Shown: positions 45,620-53,999 of the stretch, piece after piece
Layout of the letters: every line of letters begins with the position of its first letter
Numbering within the stretch: position 1 is the first letter of the stretch
DNA from: Photobacterium atrarenae
Lineage (GTDB): Bacteria; Pseudomonadota; Gammaproteobacteria; Enterobacterales; Vibrionaceae
Length of the DNA stretch: 64,000 bases
Reading direction: 5' to 3'
NCBI RefSeq assembly: GCF_024380015.1
Contig: NZ_CP101508.1
Coordinates: 744,001-808,000, forward strand
The notes under the pieces: model-generated
What the model was told of the DNA's origin: nothing
Database searches by the model: none
The model's input: the letters and a program-made list of their open reading frames with translations, nothing else
Made by a program: the position numbers and the translations under genes

Positions 45620-46732
45620 ATGTCTCAAAATCAGCCTCACCCAACTGCAAATGCTGCCGCTCAGGCAGGGGCAGTGCGTTTAAACAAATTCATCAGTGAT
45701 TCAGGCTTTTGCTCACGCCGGGAGGCGGACAAGCTGATTGATCAGGGACGGGTCACCATCAATGGCCAGGTGCCGGAAATGGGCACGAAAGTGCAGCCGG
45801 GCGATGAAGTCCTGGTCGATGACAAGCCGTTGCGCACGAAGGAAAAGCCGATTTATATCGCGCTGAATAAACCGACCGGGATCACCTGTACCACCGAGCG
45901 CCATGTCAAAGATAATATCATCGACTTTATCGGCCACCGCAAGCGGATTTTCCCGATTGGCCGGTTGGATAAGCCGTCAGACGGCCTGATCTTCCTGACT
46001 AATGATGGAGATATCGTTAATAAAATTCTCCGGGCCGGGAACTCGCACGAGAAGGAATACGTGGTGCGGGTCGACAAGCCGATCACCCAGGCTTTCCTCG
46101 ATAAAATGGCTTCCGGGGTGGAGATCCTCGATACCGTGACTTTGCCGTGTCAAGTGACCAAGGAAACCACGTATTCGTTCCGGATTGTGCTGACTCAGGG
46201 GCTGAACCGCCAGATCCGCCGGATGTGTGAAGCGCTGGGGTATGACGTGTTTAAGCTGCGCCGGGTGCGGATCATGAACATCAGCATTGATGGCCTGCCG
46301 AACGGGAAATGGCGCTACCTGAGTGAGGATGAAGTGGCGGAGATCCATCGCCTGATTGCAGACTCGAGCGGCACGGAAGAAGCGTCCCAGGTCGATGGTC
46401 AGGGCGGTGCGATTCAAAAAGCGACTGATGCCAAGCTGTTTGACAGTCGCCAGCAGGACAGCCAGCGCCAGGACGGTAAAAAGACCTACAAAACCTACAA
46501 GGGTAAAGGTGAGTTTTACCGTCAGCGCCGTAGCGGCGATCATGATGAGCGCGGTGGTGCTCGTAGCGGAGCTCGCAACGGCAGCCGTGACGACAATCGT
46601 GCGCACAATCGTCCGAACCGGGGCAAGCAGCCAGGGCATCATAAAACTGGTCGAGATAGCGACGGTCAGTCTCGTCGCCCGCAAGGCGCTTCCGGCGGGA
46701 TCAAGAAGTGGAAGTCAAAGAAAGAGTCCTAA
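45620..46732 (+). CDS. rluF: 23S rRNA pseudouridine(2604) synthase RluF
   Basis: A 370-residue pseudouridine synthase of the RsuA/RluF group. The S4 RNA-binding domain is at ~18-65 ([27 protein letters not shown]) and the catalytic domain at ~75-245. Catalytic Asp117 lies in [19 protein letters not shown]. RluF modifies U2604 and U2605 of 23S rRNA in E. coli. Residues ~275-370 form a low-complexity tail rich in Arg, Gly, Gln, Asp and Ser, ending in KKWKSKKES. Such tails are common and variable in this family. Monocistronic with a strong terminator. Confidence 0.93.
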   Translation: MSQNQPHPTANAAAQAGAVRLNKFISDSGFCSRREADKLIDQGRVTINGQVPEMGTKVQPGDEVLVDDKPLRTKEKPIYIALNKPTGITCTTERHVKDNIIDFIGHRKRIFPIGRLDKPSDGLIFLTNDGDIVNKILRAGNSHEKEYVVRVDKPITQAFLDKMASGVEILDTVTLPCQVTKETTYSFRIVLTQGLNRQIRRMCEALGYDVFKLRRVRIMNISIDGLPNGKWRYLSEDEVAEIHRLIADSSGTEEASQVDGQGGAIQKATDAKLFDSRQQDSQRQDGKKTYKTYKGKGEFYRQRRSGDHDERGGARSGARNGSRDDNRAHNRPNRGKQPGHHKTGRDSDGQSRRPQGASGGIKKWKSKKES

Positions 46733-46771
46733 GCGATTCGTTGACGCGGTTTTAACTTTACTGACCAGCGC

Positions 46772-46806
46772 AGCCCCATTGCCCTCCGTGGTGATGGGGC
46801 TTTTTC
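46772..46806 (+). terminator. intrinsic terminator of rluF
   Basis: AGCCCCAT / ATGGGGCT stem with a 14-base loop and five T. Confidence 0.85.
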
Positions 46807-46972
46807 GTGTAATTTATTGCTAAGCGCGAAAGGCATGAATATTCCGTCAATTGCGTCTTGCATTCAGGTGGATGAATTTGCACTATGTATTCATTCACTA
46901 TTTTCTGCGATCAAAGCCCGCTCAGAACAGGTTGAGCCGGGATACGGGGATCGGCATTACACAGAGGAAGTC

Positions 46973-48058
46973 ATGGCAGGCAATACGATTGGACAACTTT
47001 TTCGCGTCACCACCTTTGGTGAGAGCCACGGCCTGGCACTGGGCTGTATTATTGATGGTTGTCCGCCGGGACTGGCGTTGACAGAAGCGGACATGCAGCA
47101 TGATCTGGATCGTCGTCGCCCGGGCACGTCCAAGTATACTACCCAGCGTCGCGAGCCGGATGAGGTTAAAATTCTGTCCGGGGTGTTTGAAGGGCAGACC
47201 ACCGGCACCTCGATCGGCTTGCTGATTGAAAATACCGACCAGCGCTCCAAAGATTACTCCAACATCAAGGATACCTTCCGCCCGGGGCATGCCGATTACA
47301 CCTATCACCAGAAGTACGGCGTACGTGATTACCGTGGCGGCGGTCGTTCATCGGCGCGGGAAACCGCCATGCGGGTTGCGGCCGGTGCGGTGGCGAAAAA
47401 ATACCTCAAGCAGGTACACGGGATTGAAATTCAGGCGTATCTCTCGCAAATGGGAGACGTCAAGATTGATCAGGTGGACTGGAGCCAGATTGAACAGAAC
47501 GCTTTCTTCTGTCCTGATGCCTCGAAAGTCGATGCGCTGGATGAGCTGATCCGTAAGTTGAAAAAAGAAGGGGACTCGATTGGCGCTAAGCTAACTGTCG
47601 TCGCCCGCCATGTGCCGGTCGGTCTTGGCGAGCCGGTGTTCGATCGCCTGGATGCGGATATTGCCCATTCGCTGATGAGCATTAATGCGGTGAAAGGGGT
47701 TGAGATTGGCGATGGCTTTGACGTCGTGCAGCAGCGCGGCAGCGAGCATCGTGACGAAATGACCCCGGAAGGTTTTAAGACCAACCATGCCGGTGGGGTG
47801 CTGGGCGGGATTTCGTCCGGTCAGGATATTGTTGCCCACCTGGCGCTGAAGCCAACCTCTAGCATTACGGTGCCGGGGGAGTCGATTAATCGCCAGGGCG
47901 AGACTGTGGAAGTGGTCACCAAGGGCCGCCACGATCCTTGTGTCGGGATCCGCGCAGTGCCGATTGCCGAAGCCATGCTGGCGATCACCCTGATGGATCA
48001 TTTGCTGCGCCATCGTGGCCAGAACAGCGGTGTGGCAACTGAGACGCCGAAGATTTAA
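46973..48058 (+). CDS. aroC: chorismate synthase
   Basis: A 361-residue enzyme, identical in length to E. coli AroC. It converts 5-enolpyruvylshikimate-3-phosphate to chorismate with reduced FMN, the last step of the shikimate pathway. It opens [20 protein letters not shown], the first family signature. [25 protein letters not shown] and [17 protein letters not shown] are the others. AGAGGAAGTC before the ATG at 46973 sets the start; the upstream in-frame extension is not coding in character. In E. coli aroC follows prmB; here prmB lies about 16 kb further on, so this pairing is broken. Confidence 0.96.
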   Translation: MAGNTIGQLFRVTTFGESHGLALGCIIDGCPPGLALTEADMQHDLDRRRPGTSKYTTQRREPDEVKILSGVFEGQTTGTSIGLLIENTDQRSKDYSNIKDTFRPGHADYTYHQKYGVRDYRGGGRSSARETAMRVAAGAVAKKYLKQVHGIEIQAYLSQMGDVKIDQVDWSQIEQNAFFCPDASKVDALDELIRKLKKEGDSIGAKLTVVARHVPVGLGEPVFDRLDADIAHSLMSINAVKGVEIGDGFDVVQQRGSEHRDEMTPEGFKTNHAGGVLGGISSGQDIVAHLALKPTSSITVPGESINRQGETVEVVTKGRHDPCVGIRAVPIAEAMLAITLMDHLLRHRGQNSGVATETPKI

Positions 48059-48085
48059 ACCGTTCATCGGAACCATGTTTAAAAT

Positions 48086-48116
48086 AAAACGCGAGGTGCC
48101 CGGCACCTCGCGTTTT
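48086..48116. terminator. bidirectional terminator, aroC / TRIC-family gene
   Basis: A 15-base stem AAAACGCGAGGTGCC / GGCACCTCGCGTTTT between convergent genes. Confidence 0.9.
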
Positions 48117-48135
48117 ATTTGTTGTTCTCTGATGA

Positions 48136-48783
48136 TCACCCCTGGCTTTCAGTTGCTTTTGCGGCCACGGTTTCTGTGTCTTCCAGGCGGAATACCGGCA
48201 GGCGCCAGCCAAACTGGACCGCAGCCATGCGGATCACAAACCCCAGTACCAGGGTGGCCACGGTGGCAATCAGCTCAGGTACGGCAACAAACATCAGGAT
48301 GTAGTACATGCCGCCAGCCAGAAAAGCGACTGAGGCGTATAGTTCCTTATGCAGTACCATTGGCGGTCGGCGGCAGATCAGATCCCGTAGCAGACCGCCA
48401 AAGACCCCGGTGACCACGGCGGCAACCAGACAGATCAGCGGCGAGAGCCCCATGTCCATCGCTACCCGGCAGCCGATAATGCTAAACACAATTAACCCCA
48501 GCGAGTCGAGCAGGACAAATACCTTGTGAAAACGCACCACCTGCGGTGCGATCAGGGTGGTCAGCAATCCGGCCAGGCAGGTAATGGCCAGGTAATGCGG
48601 GTTTTCTACCCAGCCAAGCGGGTAGTGACCCAGCAGGATATCTCGAACGGTTCCGCCACCAATCGCGGTGGCGCTGGCGACCAGCATCACGCCGAACCAG
48701 TCCATATGACGTTTACCGGCAGCCAGGGCGCCGGTCATGGCTTCTGCGGTAATGCCGATGAGATAGAGTATTGTTAATAGCAT
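48136..48783 (-). CDS. TRIC-family (UPF0126/YicG) cation channel
   Basis: A 215-residue membrane protein with seven spans built as two similar halves. Each half has the glycine-rich kink typical of TRIC channels: ATAIGGGTVRDILLGHYP at ~38-55 and TGVFGGLLRDLICRRPP at ~124-140. Bacterial members form trimeric potassium-permeable channels, although the physiological role in bacteria is unclear. The start ATG at 48781-48783 gives MLLTILYLIGITAEAMTGAL, which matches the family. Monocistronic and convergent with aroC. Confidence 0.9.
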   Translation of the reverse strand: MLLTILYLIGITAEAMTGALAAGKRHMDWFGVMLVASATAIGGGTVRDILLGHYPLGWVENPHYLAITCLAGLLTTLIAPQVVRFHKVFVLLDSLGLIVFSIIGCRVAMDMGLSPLICLVAAVVTGVFGGLLRDLICRRPPMVLHKELYASVAFLAGGMYYILMFVAVPELIATVATLVLGFVIRMAAVQFGWRLPVFRLEDTETVAAKATESQG

Positions 48784-48952
48784 GAGATAAATTGATGAAA
48801 TAGAGAGAATGCCAAACGGAATTCGATTGTATTGAGCTAAATATGTGACGTCGAATGAAAGGTTTACGAAAGTGGATGAATTGGATTCATGTTTTTGTCA
48901 CGGAAGTGACGCAGATATCCGAACTAGCGGGGCAGAAAGCGGGAAAAATGGC

Positions 48953-48990
48953 TAAAAAACAAAGCGGGCGCTGTGTTTATGCCCACTTTG
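48953..48990 (-). terminator. intrinsic terminator of fadL-1
   Basis: Minus strand: CAAAGTGGGC / GCCCGCTTTG stem with an 11-base loop, then TTTTTT. A second GC-rich stem TGCGCCAG/CTGGCGCA lies just before it (48999-49023). Confidence 0.85.
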
Positions 48991-49036
48991 GTCGTCATTG
49001 CGCCAGGTGCCGTCGCTGGCGCACGTTAACAACAGG

Positions 49037-50359
49037 TTAGAAACGGTAGTTGGCCTGAACCCCAACCAACCAGATGTTGCCCTGGATTTCTCCCTGGTAA
49101 GTCCCGCCGAATGGCACCGAAGATTGATCCGAGGCAATCCCGTTGCGCGGCTCGTTGACCGGTGCTTCTTCTGCAAAGATATAAGTAAAGCCGGCATCCA
49201 TGGTCAGGCGCTCAGACCAACGGTAGCCCACACCGGTGCTCAGCCACAGGCGATCTGTTTCCGGAATTGTCAGGGTGCGGTTGGTGTCGTTGACTGCTGA
49301 GGTGTCATAAGCCACGCCGCCGCGCAGGACGGTTTTATTGTTGAGCTGGTAAGTCGTTCCTAACGCCAGGCGGTAGTTGTCTTCCCAGTTTTCTTCCTTA
49401 ATATCCACCGTACCTATGGTGTTGATGTCGGCGGCAAGCTTTTTAAAGCTGCTCCAGTCAGTCCAGTTCAGGCTGGCGTGAACGGCCAGTTTGTCACTTA
49501 GCTGGTGGTGACTGGCCAGTTCAGCAGTTGCCGGCAATGACAGGTCCATGCTGCCTGGTAGCTGTTGATCCGGCATCAGGCGGAAGGCTGCGCCTTCAGC
49601 ATGACCTTCCAGGCTAAAGTCCACTTTTGAGCGGTAGTTGAAGCCGATGCGGTGGGCGTCATTGATTTGCCACACGGTTCCCAGTTGCCAGCCCCAGGCA
49701 GTGTCATCCCCCTCCATATACTTCAGGGTAGCGCCTTTTTTCAGCACGAGTTCACGATTCTGGTTATAGGTATCAGCCGAGCTGACGGCTCCGAAGTGGC
49801 CTTCACCCAGCACATAGCGCACGCCGCCGCCGATGTGCCATTGGTTGTTCACCTTGTAGGCCAGATTCGGGTTGATCTCGACCGTTTTCACCATGGCTTC
49901 GTTGCCGAACTGGGTGCCTTTGAAATCACCCGACAGCTCGGTTTCCATGCCGTAGTTGGTGGCCAGTGCCAGGCCGGCTGCCCACGTGTCATTTATCTGA
50001 TGGCTCAGGTAGAAATTCGGGATCACCGCACCATGGGCGATATCATCAGCGTTGCTTTCGACTGAGTCGCCGGTCAGGTTGCCGTTCGCCGCGTGTGGTG
50101 TCGCTGAGCCTTTGATATCGACATTTGGATTGACGTAAATCGCACCGGCAGAGATTTGGGTGCCTTTCAGATAAGTCAGCAATGCCGGGTTGCGAAATTG
50201 TGCACTGGCGTTGTCGGCCATAGCGGCCTCACCGGCAAACGCGCGGCCCAGGCCGGTGGCGGAGTATTCGGCCAGCTGGAATCCGGCAGCAGTGGTATTG
50301 GCGCTAAAGCCCAGGGCCAGCGCAGCGGCTAAAGAAAGGGTAATTCTGTTTTTGTTCAT
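49037..50359 (-). CDS. fadL: FadL-family outer-membrane long-chain fatty acid porin (fadL-1)
   Basis: A 440-residue beta-barrel that takes long-chain fatty acids across the outer membrane. The signal peptide covers ~1-24 (ANTTAA), followed by AGFQLAEYSATGLGRAFAGEAAMADNAS, the N-terminal hatch shared by all FadL proteins. The hatch NPA motif is intact at residues 57-59 (FRNPALL). Alternating hydrophobic strands run to a terminal aromatic (YRF), as outer-membrane insertion requires. The ATG at 50357-50359 is preferred because it starts the signal peptide correctly. A FadR-like operator lies 153-169 bases upstream. It is next to a second fadL on the same strand. Confidence 0.92.
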   Translation of the reverse strand: MNKNRITLSLAAALALGFSANTTAAGFQLAEYSATGLGRAFAGEAAMADNASAQFRNPALLTYLKGTQISAGAIYVNPNVDIKGSATPHAANGNLTGDSVESNADDIAHGAVIPNFYLSHQINDTWAAGLALATNYGMETELSGDFKGTQFGNEAMVKTVEINPNLAYKVNNQWHIGGGVRYVLGEGHFGAVSSADTYNQNRELVLKKGATLKYMEGDDTAWGWQLGTVWQINDAHRIGFNYRSKVDFSLEGHAEGAAFRLMPDQQLPGSMDLSLPATAELASHHQLSDKLAVHASLNWTDWSSFKKLAADINTIGTVDIKEENWEDNYRLALGTTYQLNNKTVLRGGVAYDTSAVNDTNRTLTIPETDRLWLSTGVGYRWSERLTMDAGFTYIFAEEAPVNEPRNGIASDQSSVPFGGTYQGEIQGNIWLVGVQANYRF

Positions 50360-50511
50360 CAATCTGAATGTTCGCTGAAATTTGATAGTGGAGATCATAC
50401 AAAATAGAGTAATCACTTTAAGTATTTCTTGTGAACCAATTTATTTTTGGATTGAATTTCTGTCATTGTTGTCTTTTTTGGTTATTTATCTGGTATAAAG
50501 TAATCTTTACT

Positions 50512-50528
50512 ATCTGGTCGGATGTGGT
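50512..50528 (-). promoter_or_regulatory. FadR-like operator upstream of fadL-1
   Basis: ATCTGGTCGGATGTGGT matches the FadR consensus AACTGGTCNGACCTGTT at 12 of 16 defined positions, with the left half best preserved. It is weaker than the two other FadR-like sites in the window. Confidence 0.5.
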
Positions 50529-50640
50529 TTCAGCGAACAACTGTGCAGGTATTGGCAGGTTTCAGCGACGCCGTGTTCACTGAAATTAGGCTGATGTTAC
50601 TGGAACGATCAAGTTGGCTTTTTTGATCAATAAGTTACTT

Positions 50641-50672
50641 GAAAAAAGAAAAAGGGAGCTTAATGCTCCCTT
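50641..50672 (-). terminator. intrinsic terminator of fadL-2
   Basis: Minus strand: AAGGGAGC / GCTCCCTT stem with an ATTAA loop, followed by TTTCTTTTTTC. Confidence 0.85.
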
Positions 50673-50701
50673 CTAATGGTCCGGTAAATTTGTTCGCTGA
50701 A

Positions 50702-51937
50702 TTAGAACGAACGGCTGTACTGAACCCCGTACAGCAGGGCGTTGGCACGGGTTGTGGCGTTCACGGAAGTGAAGTCGTTGGCTTCAACCACTTCTACATC
50801 TTTACCCATCAGATAAGTGACACCCACATCAATGTTGGACTTGGCATCCAGGTGGTAGGTAAAGCCGCCGGAGAGCCACTGGCGATCTGAATCCGGAACC
50901 GAAATCGACGTCAGTTGATCCTGGGCACTGGTGTCATACATATAACCGGCACGCAGGGTCCAGTCTTGGTTCAGGTAGTACGTTCCGCCCAGCGCGTAGT
51001 GCCAGCCATCCTGCCACTCATAGCGGTTCAGGACTTTCTTGCCGGTTGTTTCCAGTTGGTCAAACTCGCTCCAGTTGATCCACTGTACGCTGTAGTGAAC
51101 AGCAAATTGTGCATTGAGTTTGTGGAAGCCTGAGAACTCGGCCATATCAGGCAGCGGCATGATCAGCTTTTCATGGCTGATGTCACCACCGCCAAGTTGG
51201 TATTGCATATCGCCTTTTGCTTCCAGATCCGGGCTGTAACGGTAGGACAGGCCGAAGCGGTTGTTGTCATTGTACTCATAAACTGTACCGACGTTCCAAC
51301 CCAGTGCAAATCCGTCCGCATCAATATCGACGAGCGGGCCCTGAACACCGGTTTGAGCGGCAATGCCCGCTTCCAGCATTTTGTTGCTGCGCTTGAGCTT
51401 CCCTTCGCCATAGATCACATCCAGGCCGGCACCAACACTCCAGGCTTGGTTGATGCGGTAAGACGTGCCCAGGGCTAGGTTCAAGCTTTTCACATCCGTC
51501 AGGCCACCAAATTCGTTCCCCGCAAAACTGTCGCTAAATTCCGTCTTGGTGCCGAAGTTGGAGTACAAGCCTGTACCAACGGTCCAGTTGTCATTGATTG
51601 GGTGGATATAGTAGATGTTCGGCACATAGGAGGTATCGCCGACTTGCTCGTCGCCCAGTGGGAGGATTTTGCTATATGTGGTGTTCTTTACCTCAATATC
51701 GGTATCAATGGCATTGATACCCAGCGACAGCGCCGGGGCATCAAACAGCGACATGGCGGCAGCATTGCGGGCCATGGCGGATGCATTGTCTGCAATCACG
51801 GCATCACCGGCAAAGGCTCGGCCCAGGCCGGTTGCTGATTGGGCATTGAGCTGAAAGCCCGCTGCGAGAGCTTGCTGTGATGAGACGGCAACCGCCACGG
51901 CCACCACAGATTTTGTAAACAGACGCTTCTTATTCAT
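50702..51937 (-). CDS. FadL-family outer-membrane porin (fadL-2)
   Basis: A 411-residue FadL paralogue. The signal peptide covers ~1-25 (SSQQALA), then AGFQLNAQSATGLGRAFAGDAVIADNAS forms the hatch. The NPA motif of FadL hatches reads Asn-Ala-Ala at residues 58-60 (ARNAAAMSLFD), so the conserved proline is absent. The barrel strands and terminal Phe are normal. It may prefer other hydrophobic ligands or act redundantly with fadL-1. The ATG at 51935-51937 gives a proper signal sequence; an upstream in-frame ATG adds MFGKTTN. A very good FadR-like site lies 85 bases upstream, and it is upstream of fadL-1 on the same strand. Confidence 0.9.
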   Translation of the reverse strand: MNKKRLFTKSVVAVAVAVSSQQALAAGFQLNAQSATGLGRAFAGDAVIADNASAMARNAAAMSLFDAPALSLGINAIDTDIEVKNTTYSKILPLGDEQVGDTSYVPNIYYIHPINDNWTVGTGLYSNFGTKTEFSDSFAGNEFGGLTDVKSLNLALGTSYRINQAWSVGAGLDVIYGEGKLKRSNKMLEAGIAAQTGVQGPLVDIDADGFALGWNVGTVYEYNDNNRFGLSYRYSPDLEAKGDMQYQLGGGDISHEKLIMPLPDMAEFSGFHKLNAQFAVHYSVQWINWSEFDQLETTGKKVLNRYEWQDGWHYALGGTYYLNQDWTLRAGYMYDTSAQDQLTSISVPDSDRQWLSGGFTYHLDAKSNIDVGVTYLMGKDVEVVEANDFTSVNATTRANALLYGVQYSRSF

Positions 51938-52021
51938 ATTTGTTGTTTTTCCAAACATATTATCGTTATTTTCTGCAACTTACGGCAGAGTGCGCGAGAT
52001 TGTATGGGGGGAGGTGAAGGG

Positions 52022-52038
52022 AGCAAATCTGACCAGTT
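52022..52038 (-). promoter_or_regulatory. FadR-like operator upstream of fadL-2
   Basis: AGCAAATCTGACCAGTT is the reverse-oriented FadR consensus AACAGGTCNGACCAGTT with 13 of 16 defined positions matched. It lies 85 bases ahead of the fadL-2 start. Confidence 0.6.
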
Positions 52039-52215
52039 CATTAATTTGATAAAATTCAGTCATATCCAACGAAAAGTGCAGCTTGGAAGAAGTGCGGGAG
52101 CGAGCAGAGGGACTAGCGTTAAATGTTAACTTGTTGATATGTATGTAATTGTGACAATCAGGCGGGAACTGGCATCGATCTTTGCCGTTTCCCGCCGAAA
52201 ATGTTACTGAGTTTG

Positions 52216-52935
52216 TTAGATTTTTTGCTGGAGGTCGGATTTTAACCGTTCGGCAATGGGCATTACGTCCTGACCCTTGTCGCCGATGACAATCAGGCTG
52301 GTTTCCTGCAACGGCATCACCACCCCTTGCAACTGCTGATCGGTAAATGAGGACATCGCCGGGGTTTTCTCCGGCACCACAAACACAGTCACTTTGCCGC
52401 CCTGGCCGGCCATGACCATATGCAGGGCATTTTTTTCGCCAAAAGCACAATGGTTGACATAGTAGACATGCCCGCCAAGTGCGTTCAGTTTCGAGCCAAA
52501 CGGAGTCAGTTTGGCATTGACCTGTTGCAGGGAGACGGATTCGTCTACATGCTCGACAAACGGTGCTTCATCATAAACGTGCTTGAGCGCGACCTGGGCA
52601 ATGGCACTGGTGTCATGGGCATTGGCCGGAAACAGCTGGGTATTAAACTGGCCGAGAAATAACCCAAAGACAAATGCAATCGATGCGGCAATCGCCAAAT
52701 GAAAGCGTATCTTGCTGCGGTTATTTTCCGGCTGGCCTGACTGGTGGAACAAAATCCGATCCGCCAGATCGTCCGGGACATCCACTTTCAAAATACTGTC
52801 TAGTTTGGCATCTAATTGCAGCAGTTCATCAGCAAGCTGACGATTGGCTGATGAGGCGTTCTTGGCTGCAAGCATTTCCTGGCTGTTGTCATTCGGATCG
52901 GCCAGGAGACGACGACGGAATTCAAGATCGTCCAT
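52216..52935 (-). CDS. DUF3379 protein, probable anti-sigma factor
   Basis: A 239-residue protein with a cytoplasmic N-terminus, one membrane span at ~78-95 (FHLAIAASIAFVFGLFLG) and a periplasmic remainder. The N-terminal helix MDDLEFRRRLLADPNDNSQEM and the family (DUF3379) occur next to ECF sigma factors in Vibrionaceae, so it is most likely the membrane anti-sigma factor of the preceding gene. It carries no zinc-binding HXXXCXXC motif. The start at 52933-52935 overlaps the sigma gene by 14 bases, indicating translational coupling. An upstream in-frame ATG would extend deeper into the sigma gene and is rejected. Confidence 0.82.
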   Translation of the reverse strand: MDDLEFRRRLLADPNDNSQEMLAAKNASSANRQLADELLQLDAKLDSILKVDVPDDLADRILFHQSGQPENNRSKIRFHLAIAASIAFVFGLFLGQFNTQLFPANAHDTSAIAQVALKHVYDEAPFVEHVDESVSLQQVNAKLTPFGSKLNALGGHVYYVNHCAFGEKNALHMVMAGQGGKVTVFVVPEKTPAMSSFTDQQLQGVVMPLQETSLIVIGDKGQDVMPIAERLKSDLQQKI

Positions 52936-53494
52936 TGTGTTGACCCCTCCGCTCGGATAATTTTTCAATTTGCTCTTTTAACTGATTCCTGGCTCGGAAC
53001 AAGCGTGTCATCACGGTGTTGCGATTCAGGTCGAGGATGTCGGCAATCTCATCGCCGCTAAACCCCGCCATCACCTGCAAGACCAACGGCTCGCGATACT
53101 CAGGCGCCAGCTTCATGATCTCCCGGTGCAGGAGCTGTTGCTCGGCATCCATATCGGCGCCCTGGTGCTTGGTGTCCGCGACAGCATAATCATCGATATC
53201 GACGAGATCCAGCTGCTTGCGTTCAAATCGTCTCGCATTTTCCCTGCGTAAAATTGTGATTAACCAGGACTTCGCTGCTTTATCATCATGGAGGCTATCG
53301 AGCGAACGCCAGGCCCTTAAACAGGTTTCTTGGACCAGATCTTCCGCAATGTGGGGATCATGGCACAACCAGTAGGCGTAGCGATACAAGTCTCGATGCC
53401 AGGCCCTGACCAGGGCTTCATAGCGTCTTTGTTTATTCATGTCTACAGAGACCGAGGCATCCGCGTTTTTCTTTCGGAAAAATTGCTTAATCAT
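52922..53494 (-). CDS. ECF-type sigma factor (sigma-70 family)
   Basis: A 190-residue extracytoplasmic-function sigma factor. Region 2 covers ~24-92 (YEALVRAWHRDLYRYAYWLC; EDLVQETCLRAWRSLDSL, the -10 recognition helix), and region 4 covers ~118-172 (YREPLVLQVMAGFSGDEIADIL, then NTVMTRLFRARNQL). The ATG at 53492-53494 (MIKQFF) has an AGG site eight bases upstream and is preferred over an ATG fifteen bases earlier. It is co-transcribed with the DUF3379 gene by overlap. Its regulon is unknown. Location between fadL-2 and fadI suggests a link to membrane lipids, which is inference. Confidence 0.9.
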   Translation of the reverse strand: MIKQFFRKKNADASVSVDMNKQRRYEALVRAWHRDLYRYAYWLCHDPHIAEDLVQETCLRAWRSLDSLHDDKAAKSWLITILRRENARRFERKQLDLVDIDDYAVADTKHQGADMDAEQQLLHREIMKLAPEYREPLVLQVMAGFSGDEIADILDLNRNTVMTRLFRARNQLKEQIEKLSERRGQHNGRS

Positions 53495-53827
53495 AGTTAT
53501 GCCTATCAAAAACTATCACGGGTGAGCATTGTTTTTCTCGTTATACGTGTGATCGGGAATCATCGGATTATCAGCCTTAAAATTGATCTGGTTCAATTTG
53601 TATCGACACAGGAAAGTTATAGTAGTTCACGTCATCTGATGGTAAGCATGCGTTACGGTGCTGAAGCTTAGTCTTGGTCTGTGAGTCGTGATTACTGTCT
53701 GTTGAGCAAGATGACAACTTCCTTTTGAAGGCTGACTTTACTTTCTCCTATCAGGTTATGCCTGATTTGCAATTGGCTTTACGTTAATTGACTTATACCC
53801 TACACGGATGAATTTCTGTGTAATTAT

Positions 53828-53857
53828 AACCATACCATAACGGTATGGTTTTTTTTT
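53828..53857 (+). terminator. orphan intrinsic terminator upstream of fadI
   Basis: AACCATACC / GGTATGGTT stem with an ATAAC loop and a T9 run on the plus strand. The minus strand lacks a T-run. It lies about 150 bases ahead of fadI, and no plus-strand gene precedes it for over 3 kb. Confidence 0.8.
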
Positions 53858-53937
53858 GCCTGTCCACCACCGAACCTTGCCTCGCCCACAAAACTTAAAA
53901 CGATTGTTTGAAATAAATAACAAGTTGATTACAATTG

Positions 53938-53954
53938 GTGTGGTCTGACCTCTA
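53938..53954 (+). promoter_or_regulatory. FadR-like operator of fadIJ
   Basis: GTGTGGTCTGACCTCTA contains the exact core TGGTCNGACC of the FadR operator. It lies about 46 bases ahead of the fadI ATG, over a likely promoter (TTGGTG, 16 bases, TATGGC). Confidence 0.7.
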
Positions 53955-53999
53955 GTTATGGCACATTGAGTGCCCCTGAAATCATCAAAAGGAGTAGCG

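Larger units (their letters stand above)
50360..50701. promoter_or_regulatory. fadL-1 promoter region
   Basis: This is 342 AT-rich bases between fadL-2 stop and fadL-1 start. It contains the FadR-like site at 50512-50528 and the fadL-2 terminator at 50641-50672. No gene was seen. Confidence 0.55.
53495..53999. promoter_or_regulatory. divergent region, sigma factor / fadIJ, with an unexplained plus-strand terminator
   Basis: A 505-base gap containing the sigma-operon promoter on the left and the fadIJ promoter with its FadR-like site on the right. A strong plus-strand terminator at 53828-53857 belongs to no annotated gene, so a small RNA or leader transcript may end there. No convincing ORF was seen. 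Confidence 0.5.
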
